Shown piece after piece: positions 61,571 to 64,000 of a stretch of 64,000 bases of DNA (positions are counted from its first letter, which is position 1; each line of letters begins with the position of its first letter). A program made the translations under genes and the position numbers. The notes below the pieces were generated by a model. It ran no database searches and was not told the origin of the DNA. It saw nothing but the letters and a program-made list of their open reading frames with translations. The DNA is from an uncultured Christensenella sp. (GTDB lineage: Bacteria > Bacillota > Clostridia > Christensenellales > Borkfalkiaceae), in contig CAJUGI010000001.1 in the NCBI GenBank assembly GCA_910586065.1, positions 124,001 through 188,000 of the forward strand, given 5' to 3'.

Positions 61571-62782
61571 TTATTTTACCGCAAACAGCCTTTCAATCAA
61601 TTTGTGCCCGTCTGAAACGTAAGTTCCGGTTTTCTCTGCCTCGTCCTCAGTATAGCGCCTTGCGCCGTTTGCCAAACGCGCTTTGTTGCAGTATAACATA
61701 TAGGGAACCGGCTCTGAAACGTGCGTTTTAATGGCGCAGGGAGTGGGGTGGTCGGGGCATATCAAAATTGCAAAATCCTCGCCAGCCCCGGTCAGCCTTT
61801 CAATAAGAGTATTGGCAACGTAGTCAACCTTTTCAATCGAATATACCTTGTGTTTAAAATCGCCGTGGTGTCCGCATTCGTCGGGCGCCTCCATATGGAT
61901 ATAAACAAAGTCAAGACCATTTAAAAGCTCGTCTGCCGCGGCGTTGGCTTTACCGGTAAAATTCGTGTCGAAGTTGCCGGTAATTCCGTCAACTTCAATT
62001 ATCTTCATTCCGGCAAGCATTCCTATGCCCTTAACAAGGTCAACGGCGGAAATCACTCCGCCCTTTTTGTTGTGCAGTGTTTCAAAATTTTCAAGCGCGG
62101 GCTTGGTGCCTTCGCCCCACAGCCAGATGGAATTCGCGGGTTTTTTACCCTCTTTAACGCGTCTTAAATTTACGGGGTGGTCTTTTAAAAGCTCATAGCT
62201 TTTTTTCATTAAGTCCGCATATATGTTTGAATTAACTCCGTTCGGAAGGTGTCCGGCAACGGGTTTATCCGAAATATCGTGAGGGGGAGTGAGTGTGGCG
62301 CCCGTTGTTCCGTCTTTAATTATCAGGCAATGCCTGTAACTTATCCCCGCGTAAAAACGGAATCTTTCATCGCCAAGTTTTTCATCGATGAATTTAATCA
62401 GTTCCTCGGCTTCTCCGGTGGTTATTTCGCCCGCGGAATAATCGAGCATAATCTTGTTTTCGTAAGGTTCATGCTCGGATAAGGTTACTAAATTGCACCG
62501 TAAGGTTACGTCCGTAGGGCACAGGTTAATGCCCATCGAAACCGCTTCGAGCGGCGAACGCCCCGTATAAAAATCGGCGGGGTTAAAGCCCAAAACCGAC
62601 ATATTGGCAACGTCGGACCCCGGTTTAAAGCCGTCCGGCACGGTTTTGCAAAGCCCGACTTCGGAAACAGGGGCAAGTTTGTCGAAAAGAGGAGCCTTAG
62701 CCGCCTCTAAGCACGTTTTACTTCCGAGCTCCGGTATTTTCCAGTCCGCCATTCCGTCGCCTAATACGACCGCATATTTCAT
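61571..62782 (-). CDS. apgM: 2,3-bisphosphoglycerate-independent phosphoglycerate mutase, archaeal (ApgM) type
   Basis: 403 residues; interconverts 3- and 2-phosphoglycerate in glycolysis, cytoplasmic, two-metal alkaline-phosphatase fold. LGDGMADW at the N-terminus holds the first metal-binding Asp. GSDVANMSVLGFNP contains the nucleophilic serine. HMEAPDECGHHGD and LICPDHPTP carry the other metal ligands. This ApgM form is common in archaea and in anaerobic bacteria. Length normal. Confidence 0.93.
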   Translation of the reverse strand: MKYAVVLGDGMADWKIPELGSKTCLEAAKAPLFDKLAPVSEVGLCKTVPDGFKPGSDVANMSVLGFNPADFYTGRSPLEAVSMGINLCPTDVTLRCNLVTLSEHEPYENKIMLDYSAGEITTGEAEELIKFIDEKLGDERFRFYAGISYRHCLIIKDGTTGATLTPPHDISDKPVAGHLPNGVNSNIYADLMKKSYELLKDHPVNLRRVKEGKKPANSIWLWGEGTKPALENFETLHNKKGGVISAVDLVKGIGMLAGMKIIEVDGITGNFDTNFTGKANAAADELLNGLDFVYIHMEAPDECGHHGDFKHKVYSIEKVDYVANTLIERLTGAGEDFAILICPDHPTPCAIKTHVSEPVPYMLYCNKARLANGARRYTEDEAEKTGTYVSDGHKLIERLFAVK

Positions 62783-62931
62783 AATAACTCCCGAAAAACG
62801 CTTGTATGCGTTACATAACTTTGTTGCAACGCGGAAAACTTTCTGTCACTTACGTCTAGTAAGTTTCTTCAAGTTTTAATAACGCGCTTCGTTCCGTTCG
62901 CATCTCCGCGTTTTACATTTTTTAGAAAATT

Positions 62932-63600
62932 TTAATTCAAGTCCCAGTCAATCGGTTCTTTGCCGACGGACTTTAAATAGCCGTTCGTTTTGGAAAAGGG
63001 TCTGGAACCGAAAAATCCGTTGTATGCCGAAAGGGGCGAGGGGTGCGCCGACTGGATTATGAAGTGCTTTGTTTCGTCTATAAGCGGCGCTTTGCTACGT
63101 GCGTTTCCGCCCCACAGAATAAATACTACGTTTTGAGTGTTTTCGGAAATGAGCTTTATTACGCTGTCGGTAAACCACGCCCAGCCGCATTTCGAGTGCG
63201 AGTTCGCCGCATGCTCGCGAACGGTGAGGGTGGTGTTCAACAGCAGAATTCCCTCGTTTGCCCATTTCGTCAAATCGCCGCAGTTGGGTTCGGTTATGCC
63301 CAAATCGTCTTCGATTTCCTTATAAATGTTCACAAGCGAAGGCGGCAGCTTTACGCCTTTTTTAACCGAAAAGCACAATCCGTGCGCCTGATTGGGTTCG
63401 TGATAAGGGTCCTGTCCCAGAATAACCGCTTTTATGTTGTCAAGCGGAGTATAGCGGAAACAGTTATACAAATCGTGCATGTCGGGATAAATTATATTAT
63501 GCGAGTATTCGTATTTTAGAAACTCGCGGATTTTTGCGTAACGTTCGTCTGAAAAAAGTGGAGCTAACAGTTCGTCCCAGCCTCCGCCGAGTGGTTTCAT
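62932..63600 (-). CDS. ung: Uracil-DNA glycosylase, family 1
   Basis: 222 residues; removes uracil from DNA to start base-excision repair. GQDPYHEP holds the catalytic Asp, LLLNTTLTV the uracil-recognition Asn, and SAHPSPLSAYNGFFGSRPFS the catalytic His and minor-groove loop. It lies 37 bases downstream of luxS on the same strand and may share its transcript. Confidence 0.96.
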   Translation of the reverse strand: MKPLGGGWDELLAPLFSDERYAKIREFLKYEYSHNIIYPDMHDLYNCFRYTPLDNIKAVILGQDPYHEPNQAHGLCFSVKKGVKLPPSLVNIYKEIEDDLGITEPNCGDLTKWANEGILLLNTTLTVREHAANSHSKCGWAWFTDSVIKLISENTQNVVFILWGGNARSKAPLIDETKHFIIQSAHPSPLSAYNGFFGSRPFSKTNGYLKSVGKEPIDWDLN

Positions 63601-63636
63601 TCTTTTGTACCTTCCCTTATATCTTATTATTGTTTT

Positions 63637-64000
63637 TTAAAGTGAGTTTAAAATTTTAAGATAATTTTCGCACTCTTTAAGCGCGTCGTTTAAATCGTGC
63701 TCCAAATAGTTTCCGCATTCCTCGCGTTTGTTGCCGGGTACTTCCTTAAAAGTCAGGGCAATCAAAAAACTCTCCTTTAACAGTTGCAAAACCTGCGCGT
63801 AACTCATATCCGCCGTCAAAAGATAAAACCCCGTTCTGCACCCCATGGGACCGAAGTAAATTATATTGTTTTTATATTCTGAATTGCGCAAAACCGTTGC
63901 CAACAGGTGCTCAACCGTATGTGCCGCTTTGGGTGAAACGTAATCGCCGTCGTTTGGCTTTTTAAAGCGTAAATCCCAGGTGGTAACGCCGTGCAAAACG
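63637..64000 (-). CDS. luxS: S-ribosylhomocysteine lyase, 5' end outside window
   Basis: The frame is open to the edge; about 119 residues plus the first codons beyond are seen, and roughly 35 N-terminal residues are missing. HTVEHLLATVLRN contains the HxxEH iron-binding motif, and IYFGPMGCRTGFYLL the catalytic cysteine and second metal-ligand region. It converts S-ribosylhomocysteine to homocysteine and the autoinducer-2 precursor. The TTG at 63996 is not the start. Confidence 0.93.
   Translation of the reverse strand, partial: VLHGVTTWDLRFKKPNDGDYVSPKAAHTVEHLLATVLRNSEYKNNIIYFGPMGCRTGFYLLTADMSYAQVLQLLKESFLIALTFKEVPGNKREECGNYLEHDLNDALKECENYLKILNSL

Noticed and set aside
1-64000. CRISPR array
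   Set aside because: No series of regularly spaced identical repeats was found; the repeats present are protein-coding domain repeats or single hairpins.

Overview
The window looks like chromosome from an uncultured, moderate-GC member of the Bacillota (Clostridia-type gut commensal). This is inferred from strong AGGAGG-type ribosome binding sites, consensus sigma-A promoters, lipoproteins, InlB/MBG-type surface repeats, a LuxS gene, an archaeal-type phosphoglycerate mutase and PucR/HxlR/TetR regulators. A Christensenellales-like lineage is my guess and cannot be proved from the sequence alone.

Layout. (1) 1-9543: a surface/pectin block with a partial InlB-repeat protein, a lipoprotein pectinesterase and a large lipoprotein pectate lyase. 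(2) 9925-12365: dxs and an amidase-domain protein. (3) 12552-34037: one promoter, ten tightly packed co-directional genes and one strong terminator. The order is Hsp70-like ATPase, SNF2 ATPase with a cysteine-rich tail, zinc-ribbon protein, five-helix membrane protein with MBG repeats, zinc-ribbon/Sel1 protein, coiled-coil protein, HExxH metallopeptidase-like protein, giant SF1 helicase, small coiled-coil protein and Vps4-like AAA ATPase. I do not recognise this combination as a described system; it is the main candidate for something new. (4) 34050-41678: sugar-acid metabolism and transport (gluconate 5-dehydrogenase-like SDR, 2-keto-3-deoxygluconate permease, acetolactate decarboxylase, PucR regulator), an HxlR/cupin pair, and a Na/Pi cotransporter-PhoU gene preceded by what looks like a yybP-ykoY (manganese) riboswitch.

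(5) 41812-45635: a decayed mobile element abutting the 3' end of a tRNA-Lys gene. It carries a small protein, three perfect hairpins, a sigma-like factor, a TetR / truncated nitroreductase / mini zinc-ribbon operon, an inverted-repeat insertion and the C-terminal part of a large serine recombinase. (6) 45598-46313: a six-tRNA operon (Gly, Arg, His, Gln, Lys, Lys) with its own promoter. (7) 46415-49105: two secreted, C-terminally anchored SH3-like proteins flanking a small unknown gene. (8) 49170-56757: a phage head module (terminase, portal, scaffold, capsid, adaptor and further structural genes) with no integrase, lysis or tail-fibre genes in view. (9) 56831-58457: an rRNA methyltransferase-like gene and a pseudouridine synthase. 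(10) 58469-61488: an XRE regulator fused to a C-terminal HEPN-like domain plus an unknown partner. (11) 61571-64000: phosphoglycerate mutase, uracil-DNA glycosylase and a partial luxS.

The pectin theme joins regions 1 and 4: demethylation and cleavage outside the cell, uptake of keto-deoxy sugar acids, and oxidation/reduction inside. Regions 3, 5, 8 and 10 are the accessory parts.
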